Part shown: one piece after another, positions 50,968-60,325 of the stretch
How positions within the stretch are numbered: the first letter of the stretch is position 1
Layout of the letters: every line of letters begins with the position of its first letter
From: Comamonadaceae bacterium
GTDB taxonomy: Bacteria > Pseudomonadota > Gammaproteobacteria > Burkholderiales > Burkholderiaceae_C
Reading direction: 5' to 3'
Assembly: GCA_027483665.1 (NCBI GenBank)
Contig: JAIXUC010000041.1
Location: 62,001 to 126,000 of the forward strand
Length of the DNA stretch: 64,000 nt
Program-made: the position numbers and the translations under genes
The notes under the pieces: generated by a model
Database searches by the model: none
Told to the model about the DNA's origin: nothing
What the model saw: the letters and a program-made list of their open reading frames with translations, nothing else

Positions 50968-51525
50968 ATGGCATTGAAACCAGTTGGGCTCCTTGGACTG
51001 CTGGACGCTCTTGCAAGCACGCTAGAAGCAAAAATCCACCCGCCTGGTTGGCTGACCGATGAAGCCACCAGGCGTTTGTTGATTTTGTTCAATCACATCT
51101 TGCTTCAAGAGCCATTGGCTGGCGAGCGCCTAAGTCGTCAATCGGGCCGCAGCATTCAATTGCAATGGCGAGAGCAAAAACTGAGAGTCCGTATCAGTGC
51201 AGCAGGGCTTTTCGAAGTGTGTGACGAAGCGTCCGAGCCCGATCTAACGGTGCAAGTAACGCAGGCACAGCCTTCTGAACTTGCTGCTGCCTTGATGGCG
51301 GGTTCGAAGCCTCAGGTGCGAATCGAGGGTGATGTGCAACTCGCGGCAGACCTCAACTGGATAGTCGACCATGTTCGGTGGGATGTCGAGCACGATCTAT
51401 CTCGTTTGATTGGTGATGCGCCGGCTCACACCCTCGTAGCAGTAGGGAAACAAGTTCTACCTGCACTGCGCCAATTCGCGGCCATGGCCTCGCGGCGTTT
51501 TGTGTCTCCAATGCGCGGCGGGTAA
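50968..51525 (+). CDS. ubiJ: Ubiquinone biosynthesis accessory factor UbiJ
   Basis: UbiJ is an SCP2-domain lipid-binding protein that helps assemble the soluble Ubi complex. The 185-residue product has an SCP2-type N-terminal domain (LLQEPLAGERLSRQSGR, LTVQVTQAQPSELAAALM, VRIEGDVQLAADLNWIVD) and an amphipathic C-terminal helix. AAGGAT precedes the ATG. It stands 12 bases before ubiB, the usual order. Confidence 0.9.
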   Translation: MALKPVGLLGLLDALASTLEAKIHPPGWLTDEATRRLLILFNHILLQEPLAGERLSRQSGRSIQLQWREQKLRVRISAAGLFEVCDEASEPDLTVQVTQAQPSELAAALMAGSKPQVRIEGDVQLAADLNWIVDHVRWDVEHDLSRLIGDAPAHTLVAVGKQVLPALRQFAAMASRRFVSPMRGG

Positions 51526-51537
51526 GGTATTGGCCCC

Positions 51538-53112
51538 ATGAGCCGAATGTTCCGGGGTGGGTTCATCCTGTGGGTGGTGCTGCGGTACGGCTTAGACGAG
51601 CTGCTGCTTACCAGCTTCAGCAGGCCTTGGCTCCACACCGTGGCGCGGGTTTTGTCCGTAGGTCGTGACCTCAGAGCCCCGCCAGGCCAGCGACTTCGCG
51701 AAGCCCTGGAAAGGCTGGGGCCGATCTTTGTGAAGTTCGGACAGATGTTGTCCACGCGCAGAGACTTGTTGCGCCCAGACATTGCCGACGAGCTGGCGCG
51801 CCTGCAAGATCAAGTACCGCCTTTCGACTCGGATTTATCGATTCGCTGCATCGAAAAAGCGTTGGGAAAGCCCATAGACCAGCTCTTTGTTGCCTTCGAT
51901 CGCCAGCCGGTGGCGAGCGCTTCGATTGCCCAAGTGCACTTTGCGCTCTTGCGAAATCGCGATGGCAGTGTCCGCGAAGCCGCTGTGAAAGTACTGCGCC
52001 CAGGCATGCTGCCGGCGATCGAAAAAGATTTGGCGCTGATGAGAATGATGGCGGGTTGGGTGGAGAGTCTTTCGGCAGACGGTAAGAGATTGAAGCCACG
52101 CGAGGTGGTGGGCGAATTTGACAAGTACCTGCACGACGAGCTGGACCTCTTGCGGGAGGCGTCCAGCGCGGCGCAGTTGCGGCGCAACATGTCAGGCTTG
52201 GATCTGGTGCTCATTCCGGAAATGTTCTGGGATCACTGCACCGCAGAAGTGTTGGTGATGGAGCGCATGAATGGTGTCCCTATCAGCCAAGTGGAGCGGC
52301 TGCGAGATGCTGGCGTTGACTTGAAGCAGTTGGCGCGGGACGGCGTCACCATATTCTTTACCCAAGTATTTCGGGACGGCTTTTTTCACGCCGATATGCA
52401 TCCGGGAAACATTCAGGTGAGCTTGGCACCAGACTCTTTTGGGCGCTACATATCGCTGGACTTCGGCATCGTCGGCACCCTGACCGAGTTCGATAAAGAA
52501 TACCTGGCGCAGAATTTCACCGCTTTCTTCCGACGCAACTACAAACGCGTGGCTGAGTTGCACATCGAGTCCGGCTGGGTGCCAGCCAGCACCCGTGTAG
52601 ATGAACTGGAGTCAGCCATACGCGCGGTTTGTGAGCCTTACTTTGACCGTCCGCTCAAAGAAATTTCTTTGGGCTTGGTTTTGATGCGGCTCTTCCAGAC
52701 TTCGCGGCGGTTCCAGGTGGAAATCCAGCCGCAGTTGGTCTTGCTGCAAAAGACCTTGCTGAACATCGAGGGCTTGGGGCGTCAGTTGGACCCAGACCTT
52801 GACCTCTGGAGCACCGCCAAGCCATTTTTGGAGCGCTGGATGATCGAGCAAGTGGGGCCCCAAAAGCTCTTTCATCAGCTGCGCGATCAAGCGCCTGTTT
52901 ATGCCAAGCTAGTCCCCGAGCTTCCGCGTTTGCTTCAACAGTACTTGCTGCGCGGTTCAGAGGCGAGCAGCAAGCAAGCCACACGGGTTGAAGAACTCCT
53001 TCTTGAGCAAAGGCGAACCAATCGCCTGTTGCAGGCCCTGCTCTATGCTTTTTTCGGCTTTGCGCTGGGCTTGGTTTTGTTGCAGATATACCTTCGGGTG
53101 CGCCTGTTCTGA
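51538..53112 (+). CDS. ubiB: Ubiquinone biosynthesis protein kinase-like ATPase UbiB
   Basis: UbiB is an atypical ADCK/UbiB kinase-like ATPase needed for ubiquinone synthesis. The 524-residue product has the KxGQ motif in [17 protein letters not shown], the Ala-rich nucleotide loop in [13 protein letters not shown], the lysine in [11 protein letters not shown], the catalytic-loop region [11 protein letters not shown] and DFGIVG, plus two C-terminal membrane helices with [19 protein letters not shown]. All UbiB motifs are intact. Confidence 0.95.
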   Translation: MSRMFRGGFILWVVLRYGLDELLLTSFSRPWLHTVARVLSVGRDLRAPPGQRLREALERLGPIFVKFGQMLSTRRDLLRPDIADELARLQDQVPPFDSDLSIRCIEKALGKPIDQLFVAFDRQPVASASIAQVHFALLRNRDGSVREAAVKVLRPGMLPAIEKDLALMRMMAGWVESLSADGKRLKPREVVGEFDKYLHDELDLLREASSAAQLRRNMSGLDLVLIPEMFWDHCTAEVLVMERMNGVPISQVERLRDAGVDLKQLARDGVTIFFTQVFRDGFFHADMHPGNIQVSLAPDSFGRYISLDFGIVGTLTEFDKEYLAQNFTAFFRRNYKRVAELHIESGWVPASTRVDELESAIRAVCEPYFDRPLKEISLGLVLMRLFQTSRRFQVEIQPQLVLLQKTLLNIEGLGRQLDPDLDLWSTAKPFLERWMIEQVGPQKLFHQLRDQAPVYAKLVPELPRLLQQYLLRGSEASSKQATRVEELLLEQRRTNRLLQALLYAFFGFALGLVLLQIYLRVRLF

Positions 53113-53169
53113 TCGACGGGTGCCCTCCTATACTCAAAGGCTTTGCTCGCCTACGCTCAGCATTGCCTT

Positions 53170-53574
53170 ATGCCCATCTACGCCTACAAGTGTGATTCCT
53201 GCGGGCACACGCTGGAACTGCTCCAGAAGATGTCCGACTCTCCAGCGCGCGACTGCCCCAGCTGTGGAGCGGCAACTCTGGTTAAACAGGTGACTGCGGC
53301 TGGGTTTCAGTTGAAGGGTTCTGGCTGGTACGTCACTGACTTCCGCGGCGGGCAGTCAGCAAAATCGGCACCCGACAAAGCTGCTGAGAGCGGCGCGGAC
53401 GAACTTGCTGGCAAAGCAGGTGAGCCCTCCGGCTCTTCACCGCCTGCTGAAGTTAGCGCTCCAAAAGCTTCTGAAAATTCCAGTGGCTCATCGTCTGCAG
53501 CACCAGCCCCAAGCGGCGGAAGTGCCGAAGTCAAGTCAGTACCCGCCGTGAAGTCCGGGCCAACTGGTCAATGA
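53170..53574 (+). CDS. FmdB-type zinc ribbon protein
   Basis: A 134-residue protein with an N-terminal FmdB zinc ribbon (MPIYAYKCDSCGHTLE and CPSCG, two CxxC pairs) in the first 45 residues and a GFQLKGSGWYVTDF segment that is conserved in the family. The remaining 75 residues are low-complexity Ser/Ala/Pro/Glu-rich and likely disordered. The function of the family is unproven; a role in protein or nucleic-acid binding is possible. It precedes a DUF502 gene and aspS. Confidence 0.88.
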   Translation: MPIYAYKCDSCGHTLELLQKMSDSPARDCPSCGAATLVKQVTAAGFQLKGSGWYVTDFRGGQSAKSAPDKAAESGADELAGKAGEPSGSSPPAEVSAPKASENSSGSSSAAPAPSGGSAEVKSVPAVKSGPTGQ

Positions 53575-53623
53575 CGTCCTCGCTCTGACGGCAGCACCTT
53601 TCGCCCAACAGACCCACTCCCTC

Positions 53624-54271
53624 GTGCACCTCAAAAAATACTTGATCACGGGCCTCCTGGTTTGGCTCCCACTGGCCATCACGGTTTACGTGTTGCTGTG
53701 GCTGGTTGGCGTGCTCGATGGGGTTTTTGTCGCAGTGATCGAGGCGCTGTTGGCAGTTTTGCCAGAAACCTCTGCAACACAAACTTGGGCACTGAAGCTC
53801 CGATCAGCCCATGGCTTGGGCGTCTTGGCTGTGTTGCTGACTCTGTTCGTCACAGGAGCCCTTGTTTCCAACGTAGCGGGGCGCTGGTGGGTCAAGCAAT
53901 GGGATCGTCTATTCACCACCATCCCCATCGTCAAGTCGATCTACACCAGTGTCAAAAAGGTGTCGGACACGCTGTTTTCAAGCACAGGCAACGCTTTTCG
54001 TACCGCTGTCTTGGTGCAGTACCCAAGACCTGGGACTTGGACCATTGCTTTTCAAACGGGCGTGCCGTCGGGTGAGGTGGCGCAACACCTGCCAAATGAT
54101 TGCATCAGTGTGTACGTGCCCACCACCCCCAACCCCACCAGCGGGTTCTTCTTGATGGTGCCCCGCTCTGATGTCGTCGAACTGAAAATGAGCGTAGACG
54201 AGGCGCTGACCTACGTTATTTCCATGGGTGCAGTAGCGCCCGTGCCTGCCACCCCTTCGCTCAAGCGCTGA
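53624..54271 (+). CDS. DUF502 membrane protein
   Basis: A 215-residue protein of DUF502 with two membrane helices (about 6-32 and 64-86), the signature [35 protein letters not shown] and [19 protein letters not shown]. The function is not established. The GTG at 53624 is the best family-consistent start. It lies 49 bases after fmdB and 19 before aspS, probably one transcript. Confidence 0.87.
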   Translation: MHLKKYLITGLLVWLPLAITVYVLLWLVGVLDGVFVAVIEALLAVLPETSATQTWALKLRSAHGLGVLAVLLTLFVTGALVSNVAGRWWVKQWDRLFTTIPIVKSIYTSVKKVSDTLFSSTGNAFRTAVLVQYPRPGTWTIAFQTGVPSGEVAQHLPNDCISVYVPTTPNPTSGFFLMVPRSDVVELKMSVDEALTYVISMGAVAPVPATPSLKR

Positions 54272-54290
54272 CTCTGTTTGTGAGATCTGT

Positions 54291-56114
54291 ATGTCCCCGT
54301 CTGTAATCCAACCTTCCCCCATGCGCTCGCACTACTGCGGCAGCGTCACCGAAGCCCTTCAGGGCCAAATCGTCTCCTTGTGTGGCTGGGTCAACCGCCG
54401 CCGCGACCATGGTGGCGTGATCTTTGTCGATCTGCGCGATCGAGAAGGAACGGTACAAGTGGTTTGCGACCCAGACCGCCCGGATATGTTTGCCCAAGCG
54501 GAAGATTTGCGAAACGAGTTCTGCGTGCGTGTTGTGGGCCTCGTCAGGGCGCGTCCTGCAGGCACCACCAACGACCAGATCAAGAGCGGAAAGATTGAGG
54601 TGCTTTGTCACGCGCTGACCGTGCTGAACGCTTCGGTGACGCCGCCCTTCCAAATTGACGACGACAACCTGTCGGAAACAACACGCCTAACGCACCGGGT
54701 GTTAGACCTTCGCCGGCCCTACATGCAGCACAACCTCATGCTGCGCTACCGCGTGGCCATGGAAGTGCGCAAGTTCTTGGATTCCAATGGTTTTGTCGAT
54801 ATCGAAACGCCAATGCTCACCAAGAGCACCCCCGAGGGCGCGCGCGACTACCTCGTTCCGAGCCGCGTTCACGACGGGCAGTTCTTTGCACTACCGCAAT
54901 CGCCCCAACTGTTTAAACAACTGCTCATGGTGGCGGGCTTCGATCGTTACTACCAAATCACCAAGTGCTTCCGCGACGAAGACTTGCGCGCCGACCGTCA
55001 GCCCGAGTTCACGCAGATCGACATCGAAACGTCCTTTATGGGCGAGGAAGAGATTCGCCACCTGTTCCAGCACATGATCACGCAAGTGTTCAAGACAGTG
55101 CTCGACGCGGACTTGGGTCAGTTCCCCGTGATGGCGTACTCAGAAGCCATGCATCGTTTTGGCTCCGACAAGCCAGACCTTCGCGTGAAGCTTGAGTTCA
55201 CTGAACTCACCGATGTCATGACAGACGTCGATTTCAAGGTCTTTTCTGTGCCGGCCAATGCCAAAGGTGGCCGAGTCGTGGCACTGCGGGTGCCGGGTGC
55301 CGCAACCGAAGGCGCGGGACTGAGCCGCGGCGAGATCGACGCTTACACAGAGTTCGTCAAGATCTACGGGGCCAAGGGCTTGGCGTGGATCAAGGTCAAC
55401 GAGTGCACCAAGGGTCGCGAAGGCTTGCAAAGCCCCATTGTGAAAAATCTGCACGATCGCGCCATCGCCCAGCTTTTGGAGCGCACCGGCGCACAGGACG
55501 GGGACTTGCTGTTCTTCGGAGCCGACAAAGCAAAGGTCGTCAACGACGCCATCGGCGCGCTACGCATCAAGATCGGCCACAGCGAATTCGGCCGAAAGAG
55601 CGGCTTGTTCGAACACCGCTGGGCCCCCATGTGGGTGGTTGACTTCCCCATGTTCGAGTTCGACGAAGAAGCACAGCGGTACACCGCGGTTCACCACCCC
55701 TTTACCGCGCCCAAAGATGGCCATGAAGACTGGATGGCCACCGAACCAGAGAAGTGCGTGGCCAAGGGCTACGACATGGTCCTCAATGGCTGGGAAATTG
55801 GTGGCGGCTCGGTGCGTATCCACACAGCAGCGGTGCAACAAAAGGTGTTTGATGCCTTGAAGATCACACCAGAAGAGGCCCAGCAAAAATTCGGCTTTCT
55901 TCTGGACGCCTTGCAGTACGGCGCGCCGCCGCACGGCGGGCTGGCTTTTGGTCTAGACCGTATCGTCACCCTCATGACAGGAGCCGAGTCCATTCGCGAC
56001 GTGATCGCTTTCCCCAAAACCCAGCGCGCACAGTGCTTGCTGACGCAAGCGCCGAGTCCGGTGGATGAAAAGCAATTGCGCGAACTGCACATTCGTTTGC
56101 GCAACACGCCCTGA
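54291..56114 (+). CDS. aspS: Aspartate-tRNA ligase
   Basis: AspS charges tRNA-Asp. The 607-residue product is the bacterial form: N-terminal OB anticodon domain ([20 protein letters not shown]), class II motif 2 ([18 protein letters not shown]), the GAD insertion domain and motif 3 ([13 protein letters not shown]). ATG at 54291 is used, though ATG 54321 (MRSHYCG) matches the usual N-terminus better. Whether it is discriminating cannot be told from reading alone. Confidence 0.96.
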   Translation: MSPSVIQPSPMRSHYCGSVTEALQGQIVSLCGWVNRRRDHGGVIFVDLRDREGTVQVVCDPDRPDMFAQAEDLRNEFCVRVVGLVRARPAGTTNDQIKSGKIEVLCHALTVLNASVTPPFQIDDDNLSETTRLTHRVLDLRRPYMQHNLMLRYRVAMEVRKFLDSNGFVDIETPMLTKSTPEGARDYLVPSRVHDGQFFALPQSPQLFKQLLMVAGFDRYYQITKCFRDEDLRADRQPEFTQIDIETSFMGEEEIRHLFQHMITQVFKTVLDADLGQFPVMAYSEAMHRFGSDKPDLRVKLEFTELTDVMTDVDFKVFSVPANAKGGRVVALRVPGAATEGAGLSRGEIDAYTEFVKIYGAKGLAWIKVNECTKGREGLQSPIVKNLHDRAIAQLLERTGAQDGDLLFFGADKAKVVNDAIGALRIKIGHSEFGRKSGLFEHRWAPMWVVDFPMFEFDEEAQRYTAVHHPFTAPKDGHEDWMATEPEKCVAKGYDMVLNGWEIGGGSVRIHTAAVQQKVFDALKITPEEAQQKFGFLLDALQYGAPPHGGLAFGLDRIVTLMTGAESIRDVIAFPKTQRAQCLLTQAPSPVDEKQLRELHIRLRNTP

Positions 56115-56116
56115 CC

Positions 56117-56551
56117 TCAATCTCCCGTGGCCAACCGCTGTATGGCGTCGATGTAGGCGTCGGCGTCAGGCGCTTGGCCCGAGCGTTGGCTCTCCCAAAG
56201 CATGCGGCCCAAGCATTCCATGGCCTCGTGATGCGCAGCATGCAGATCATTGCGGCGTGCGGCCAACAGCTCTACTGCCTGGCGAATGCCTTTCGGTTGA
56301 TCGATAGAGCACTGCTCGCTCAAACTGAGGTGCATCGACAGGTGCAAAAACGGGTTGACTTGCCCGGCTTCACCGCCGTACTCACGGGCTACAGCCGCCT
56401 CAGCATCGTGCAGCGCTGATCGGTATTCGGGGTGCTCATCGATCCACTGACCGGCCAAGGCTTCTATCGGCTGCATAGGCTCGCCCCGGGTTTGTTTGGC
56501 AAGAACGGCACAGAAGAAACGACGGACGTCGGCAGTGGATGGCTGAAACAT
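56117..56551 (-). CDS. DUF1841 family protein
   Basis: A 144-residue soluble protein of DUF1841, function unknown. Conserved-looking motifs are MFQPSTADVRRFFCAVLAK, WIDEHPEYRSAL and NPFLHLSMHLSLSEQ. I use the ATG at 56551; the frame is open far upstream to 56917 but that stretch is antisense to the parA gene. It converges on aspS with a 2-base gap and is divergent from parA. Confidence 0.82.
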   Translation of the reverse strand: MFQPSTADVRRFFCAVLAKQTRGEPMQPIEALAGQWIDEHPEYRSALHDAEAAVAREYGGEAGQVNPFLHLSMHLSLSEQCSIDQPKGIRQAVELLAARRNDLHAAHHEAMECLGRMLWESQRSGQAPDADAYIDAIQRLATGD

Positions 56552-56656
56552 CGTGGGATTTTCGTTGTTCAGCAGCAAGCTACCATGGTCAGTAATACCC
56601 AGTCTTGATACGCAAGCTTTGGCCAAGCGGCCATTCATTGAGCAAGGAGCGTGACC

Positions 56657-57274
56657 ATGCCAGTCGTCGTTGTTGCCAATCCAAAAGGCGGGGTGGGCAA
56701 GTCCACTCTCTCCACCCAGATCGCGGGCTATTACGCGAACCAAGGACACGCGGTGATGCTGGGCGACGTCGACCGGCAGCAGTCCACCCGGCTCTGGCTT
56801 GGTTTGCGTCCGCCGTCGCTGGCCCCCATCGCGACGTGGGATGTCAATGCAGACATGATCGTCAAGCCGCCCAAGGGCACGACACACGTCGTGCTGGACA
56901 CGCCCGCCGGCTTGCACGGTTGGCGGTTCAAGGACGTTCTAAAAATGGCTGACCGGATCCTCGTTCCCTTGCAGCCCAGCGTATTCGATATTTTTGCAAC
57001 CAAGGCCTTTATCGACGACCTCTTGGAGCAGCGCAAAGAGCAGGGTGTGCATATTGGCCTGGTGGGTATGCGGGTCGATAGCCGAACGATTGCTGCAGAC
57101 AAGCTCGCGGAGTTCATCGCCACGCTGGGACTGCCCGCCTTGGGCACGCTTCGCAACACGCAGCTTTACGTACAGCTTGCAGCTCGCGGACTCACGCTGT
57201 TTGACATGCCACCTGCACGCGTGGAGCGTGATCTGGCGCAATGGGCTCCCATTTGCCAGTGGCTAGACACCTGA
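56657..57274 (+). CDS. ParA-family ATPase (orphan)
   Basis: A 205-residue small ParA without an N-terminal DNA-binding domain. The deviant Walker A is NPKGGVGKST with K10 and K15, followed by GDVDRQQSTRLWL (ParA signature) and Walker B VVLDTPAGL. No parB or centromere-like repeats lie near. Such stand-alone ParAs can position cargo such as chemoreceptor clusters or carboxysomes, but the cargo here is unknown. AAGGAG 7 bases before ATG 56657 sets the start; a GTG 6 bases upstream is less likely. Confidence 0.87.
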   Translation: MPVVVVANPKGGVGKSTLSTQIAGYYANQGHAVMLGDVDRQQSTRLWLGLRPPSLAPIATWDVNADMIVKPPKGTTHVVLDTPAGLHGWRFKDVLKMADRILVPLQPSVFDIFATKAFIDDLLEQRKEQGVHIGLVGMRVDSRTIAADKLAEFIATLGLPALGTLRNTQLYVQLAARGLTLFDMPPARVERDLAQWAPICQWLDT

Positions 57275-57316
57275 TAGGTGCCCGAGCCCGAGGGTGGGCG
57301 ATGCAAGCTGACCGCA

Positions 57317-57808
57317 CTAAGCCACCTCGGCAGGCCCTTCGTCAGACCCATCAAAGCCTTGCTGGCGCCACGCTTCAAAGACCGTGACTGCCACGGCGTT
57401 CGACAGGTTCAGGCAGCGCTGGCCGCGCTGCATGGGCAAACGCAGCTTTTGCTGGTCCGCAAAGTGCGCCAGCACCGGTTTGGGCAAGCCGCTGGTTTCG
57501 CAGCCAAACACCAACCAATCGCCAGCTTGCCAAAGGTGCTGAAAGACTTGGCTGTGCCCGCGCGTGGTGAGCGCGAACATACGGGCGGGATCGGGCTTGT
57601 GCGTCTCCAGCAGCGCACTCCAAGTGGCGTGGCGCCGCACCGTGGCGTGTTCGTGGTAGTCAAGCCCTGCTCGGCGAAGCAGACGGTCGTCCATCGAAAA
57701 CCCCAAGGGCTCTACCAAGTGAAGTTGGCAGCCCGTGTTGGCAGCCAGACGAATGACGTTGCCCGTGTTGGGCGGTATTTCCGGATGAACCAAAACGATG
57801 TGGAACAT
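57317..57808 (-). CDS. trmL: tRNA (cytidine(34)-2'-O)-methyltransferase TrmL
   Basis: TrmL methylates the wobble ribose of tRNA-Leu species. The 163-residue SPOUT enzyme has [41 protein letters not shown] and the C-terminal knot [14 protein letters not shown]. The ATG at 57808 gives the family N-terminus; an ATG at 57826 would add six residues. It lies 18 bases behind comF on the same strand. Confidence 0.92.
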   Translation of the reverse strand: MFHIVLVHPEIPPNTGNVIRLAANTGCQLHLVEPLGFSMDDRLLRRAGLDYHEHATVRRHATWSALLETHKPDPARMFALTTRGHSQVFQHLWQAGDWLVFGCETSGLPKPVLAHFADQQKLRLPMQRGQRCLNLSNAVAVTVFEAWRQQGFDGSDEGPAEVA

Positions 57809-57826
57809 GGCGCTGTGCGTATGCAC

Positions 57827-58609
57827 TTAATTGAACAACGGGGAGCTTGTATCAAACCGTTCGTCGCTCGGCTCTGATCTGGCGACAACTGCCACATCCA
57901 CCGCGGCTGCGCCCGCCGCCAGCAGCGCCGCAGTGCAAGCGGCGGCAGTGCCGCCGCTGGTCATCACGTCGTCGATCAGCAAAACGCGTCTTCCTTGGAC
58001 GAGCACGGCTTGCGTGGGTGACACCACCAATGCGCCCTTCAGGTTGGAGAGGCGTTGGTCAAGCCGAAGTCCGTGCTGAAGCGGCGTTTCGCGAATCTTG
58101 CGCAGCGAATGGTTCAGTAGCTGGCCAGGTGCCAGGCAGCGCGCCAGCAATAAGGCGTGGTTGAAACCCCGTTCGCGAAGCCTGCTGGGTGAGGATGGAG
58201 CGGCCACCACGACTTGCGCCCTACGCACCAGCGCTTGCCAGCCCTCGGTACTGCGCACGAGCTGTGCCAAGGGCTCTGCCCAGCCAGGTTGCTGATGGAA
58301 CTTCAGTTGTGCCAAACACCTGTTCCATGGGTAAGCGTAGGGCACAGCGGCCAGAGCGTTTTGCCACAGCGGTGGGATGCGCTGGCACGCGAAGCACACG
58401 CTGCCTGTCATCGCGGGAGAAAGGCTCAACGCGCAGCGTGCACACCGGGCGCGTGGTTTGAAAAAAAGGCTGTGGCACTCTGCACACAGGCGGTCGGTCG
58501 GCCAAGCGTGGCATGCCAGACAACGCGACGGCAGCTTGAGTTGGCTGACCCGCCTTCTCCACCAAAGTCCTGCGCCAAGGTCTTCGGAGTCTGTGCTGAC
58601 CATTTTCAT
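57827..58609 (-). CDS. comF: ComF-family phosphoribosyltransferase-like protein
   Basis: ComF proteins assist DNA uptake in naturally competent bacteria. The 260-residue product has a zinc-finger-like N-terminus with CxxC pairs (RCLACHAW, LCAECH, RCARC, CFACQ), then a type I phosphoribosyltransferase fold with the PRPP loop VLLIDDVMTSGGTAAAC. I take ATG 58609 (58603 is next). The frame continues to 58945 without sense. The type IV pilus genes in this window would be its partner machinery. Confidence 0.88.
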   Translation of the reverse strand: MKMVSTDSEDLGAGLWWRRRVSQLKLPSRCLACHAWPTDRLCAECHSLFFKPRARCARCALSLSPAMTGSVCFACQRIPPLWQNALAAVPYAYPWNRCLAQLKFHQQPGWAEPLAQLVRSTEGWQALVRRAQVVVAAPSSPSRLRERGFNHALLLARCLAPGQLLNHSLRKIRETPLQHGLRLDQRLSNLKGALVVSPTQAVLVQGRRVLLIDDVMTSGGTAAACTAALLAAGAAAVDVAVVARSEPSDERFDTSSPLFN

Positions 58610-58615
58610 CTGATC

Positions 58616-58621
58616 AATATA
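58616..58621 (-). promoter_or_regulatory. -10-like box TATATT directly before comF
   Basis: On the minus strand TATATT is followed by 6 bases (GATCAG) and then the comF ATG at 58609. No Shine-Dalgarno and no convincing -35 are visible. Confidence 0.35.
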
Positions 58622-58701
58622 CTGACCCGAGCCGATTGGTGGGCTCGAGCAATGTCCGCAGAATGGTCGCCAGCCCGACTGAAAGTTCTTGGCCGTAACT
58701 C

Positions 58702-59625
58702 GTGTCGACGCCCCATCTTCCCCCAACAATTGACCCGATTGCCGCACTTCGTTGGCAGGCAAGGGTCCCCGAGACAGCGGCGTGGCTGCATGCGGAAATT
58801 GGTCGAAGAATGGCCGATCGTTTGGTCTGGATTCGCCAACAGCCAAAGCACTGGATGCATTGGCAGCCCTTGAGTGACGGCCCTGAGGTCCATCAAATGG
58901 TGGCCCGCAACTACCCCGGTGCCACAGCCGTATTGGTTCAGACAAACGCCGACCGGTGGAGTCGTCGTTTGAGTGGTCTCAGTGGGTCGTGGTGGAAGCC
59001 TTCGCGCTGGCGCAGCCGAAAGCTCGTCTGTCTGCCTGAACAAAGCCTGTCCCCGGTCGGCATGTTGTGGGCCAACCTGATGCTGCACACCAGCGCCGAC
59101 CCACAGGCCTTGCTCAAACGATGGAGCGAACTCGTTTTACCGGGCGGGTTCCTGATGCTGTCTTGCTTGGGGCCCGACACTTTGCGCGAATGGCGAGACG
59201 TGTGCACCGAGTTGGGTTGGCCGCCTCCAGCGCATGCGTTCACGGACATGCACGACTGGGGAGACATGTTGCTCCAAGCCGGGTTCGCAGAGCCTGTCAT
59301 GGACATGGAGCGTTTCACATTGACTTTCGATTCCCCCGAGCGGCTGTTGCAGGAACTGCGAGGTCTCGGGCGCAATTTGCACATCGCTCGGTTTTCAGCC
59401 TTGCGCGGCAAGCACTGGCACGCTGAACTGAAGGAACATCTCGCGAAACGCTTAAGGGACCCACAGTCAGGCCGCCTGACTTTCACCGTAGAAGTGACCT
59501 ACGGCCACGCTTTCAAATCAGCTGCTAATCAACCGCGAACCCCATCTGATGATGCTTTCAGCCTGACCTTGGAGGCTGTGCGAGCGAAGCTTCCCCGTCA
59601 TTCAAAAGGGCTGCGAGGTGGGTAA
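58702..59625 (+). CDS. BioC-like methyltransferase-fold protein
   Basis: A 307-residue protein resembling BioC, the malonyl-ACP O-methyltransferase of biotin synthesis, in its second half: LWANLMLHTSADPQALLKRW, PGGFLMLSCLGPDTLREWR and MHDWGDMLLQAGFAEPVMDM. The usual glycine-rich SAM motif I is not seen in the first 120 residues, where there is a Trp/Arg-rich stretch instead. Activity is therefore uncertain. The start is a GTG without a clear ribosome site. It is divergent from comF. Confidence 0.7.
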   Translation: MSTPHLPPTIDPIAALRWQARVPETAAWLHAEIGRRMADRLVWIRQQPKHWMHWQPLSDGPEVHQMVARNYPGATAVLVQTNADRWSRRLSGLSGSWWKPSRWRSRKLVCLPEQSLSPVGMLWANLMLHTSADPQALLKRWSELVLPGGFLMLSCLGPDTLREWRDVCTELGWPPPAHAFTDMHDWGDMLLQAGFAEPVMDMERFTLTFDSPERLLQELRGLGRNLHIARFSALRGKHWHAELKEHLAKRLRDPQSGRLTFTVEVTYGHAFKSAANQPRTPSDDAFSLTLEAVRAKLPRHSKGLRGG

Positions 59626-59798
59626 AAGTACTGTCTGAGCAGTGGTCAGGCTTGGTCCGCGGCGCGCTACACTCGCACCACATTTTTTTAGGGTATTTTC
59701 CCGGTAGAGATGTCGCTACAGCACCGAGCGGGCGGGCAGCGCGTCTTGAGTGTTGTGTCGCGGCAGACACAAGCCAGGTGTTTCAGCGATTGGCCAAC

Positions 59799-60266
59799 AT
59801 GGTGTTTCGTTTCGCTACGGTGAATGGGCCTCACGTGCAGTGGTTCCTCAGGCGTAACTGCTCAGTCAAGCCTGGCCAGTTGGCACTGCTTTACGCATCT
59901 ATCTGCGCGGTCTCTTTAGGAATCGGCACTTTCTTCTGGTTCCAAGGTGCGCATTTGGTGTTGCCGTTTGCGTCCTTGGAGATCGCCGTGGTCGGGGTCG
60001 CTTTTCTGATGTACGCGCGCCACGCGACGGACGGCGAAAAAATCCTTCTTAACGGCCCGCACTTGGTGGTCGAGTTGGAGCATGGCGGCCGGTTGGAGCG
60101 TGCCGAGTTCAGTCGTGAGTGGGTCCGGGTTGAGCCCTGTGCGGGCGACACCTCCTTGATTGAAGTGTCTGCGCAGGGGCGCCGTGTTCAAGTCGGGCGC
60201 TTCGTTCGCCCAGAGCTCCGATCCGCTCTAGCCAGAGAGATTCGCATGGCCCTGCGAGAAGCTTGA
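59799..60266 (+). CDS. DUF2244 membrane protein
   Basis: A 155-residue protein with two adjacent membrane helices (about 28-70) and a C-terminal cytoplasmic beta domain, matching DUF2244. Signatures include WFLRRNCSVKPGQLALLY and RVQVGRFVRPELRSALAREI. The family often sits just before cytochrome oxidase genes, as here, but has no proven role. I use ATG 59799; the open frame starts at 59652. The 173 bases after the BioC-like gene hold a TACACT (59668) but no good -35. Confidence 0.85.
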   Translation: MVFRFATVNGPHVQWFLRRNCSVKPGQLALLYASICAVSLGIGTFFWFQGAHLVLPFASLEIAVVGVAFLMYARHATDGEKILLNGPHLVVELEHGGRLERAEFSREWVRVEPCAGDTSLIEVSAQGRRVQVGRFVRPELRSALAREIRMALREA

Positions 60267-60325
60267 CAATGCAGGCTCGGCGGGGCGTCCTTGTGGTTCA
60301 GTAGAAGTGTGTGCAGGAAGACAGG

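Noticed and set aside
53107-53134. TATACT box before the fmdB gene
   Set aside because: The -10 is good but the best -35 (TTCTGA) matches poorly, and the region overlaps the end of ubiB, so I did not list a promoter.
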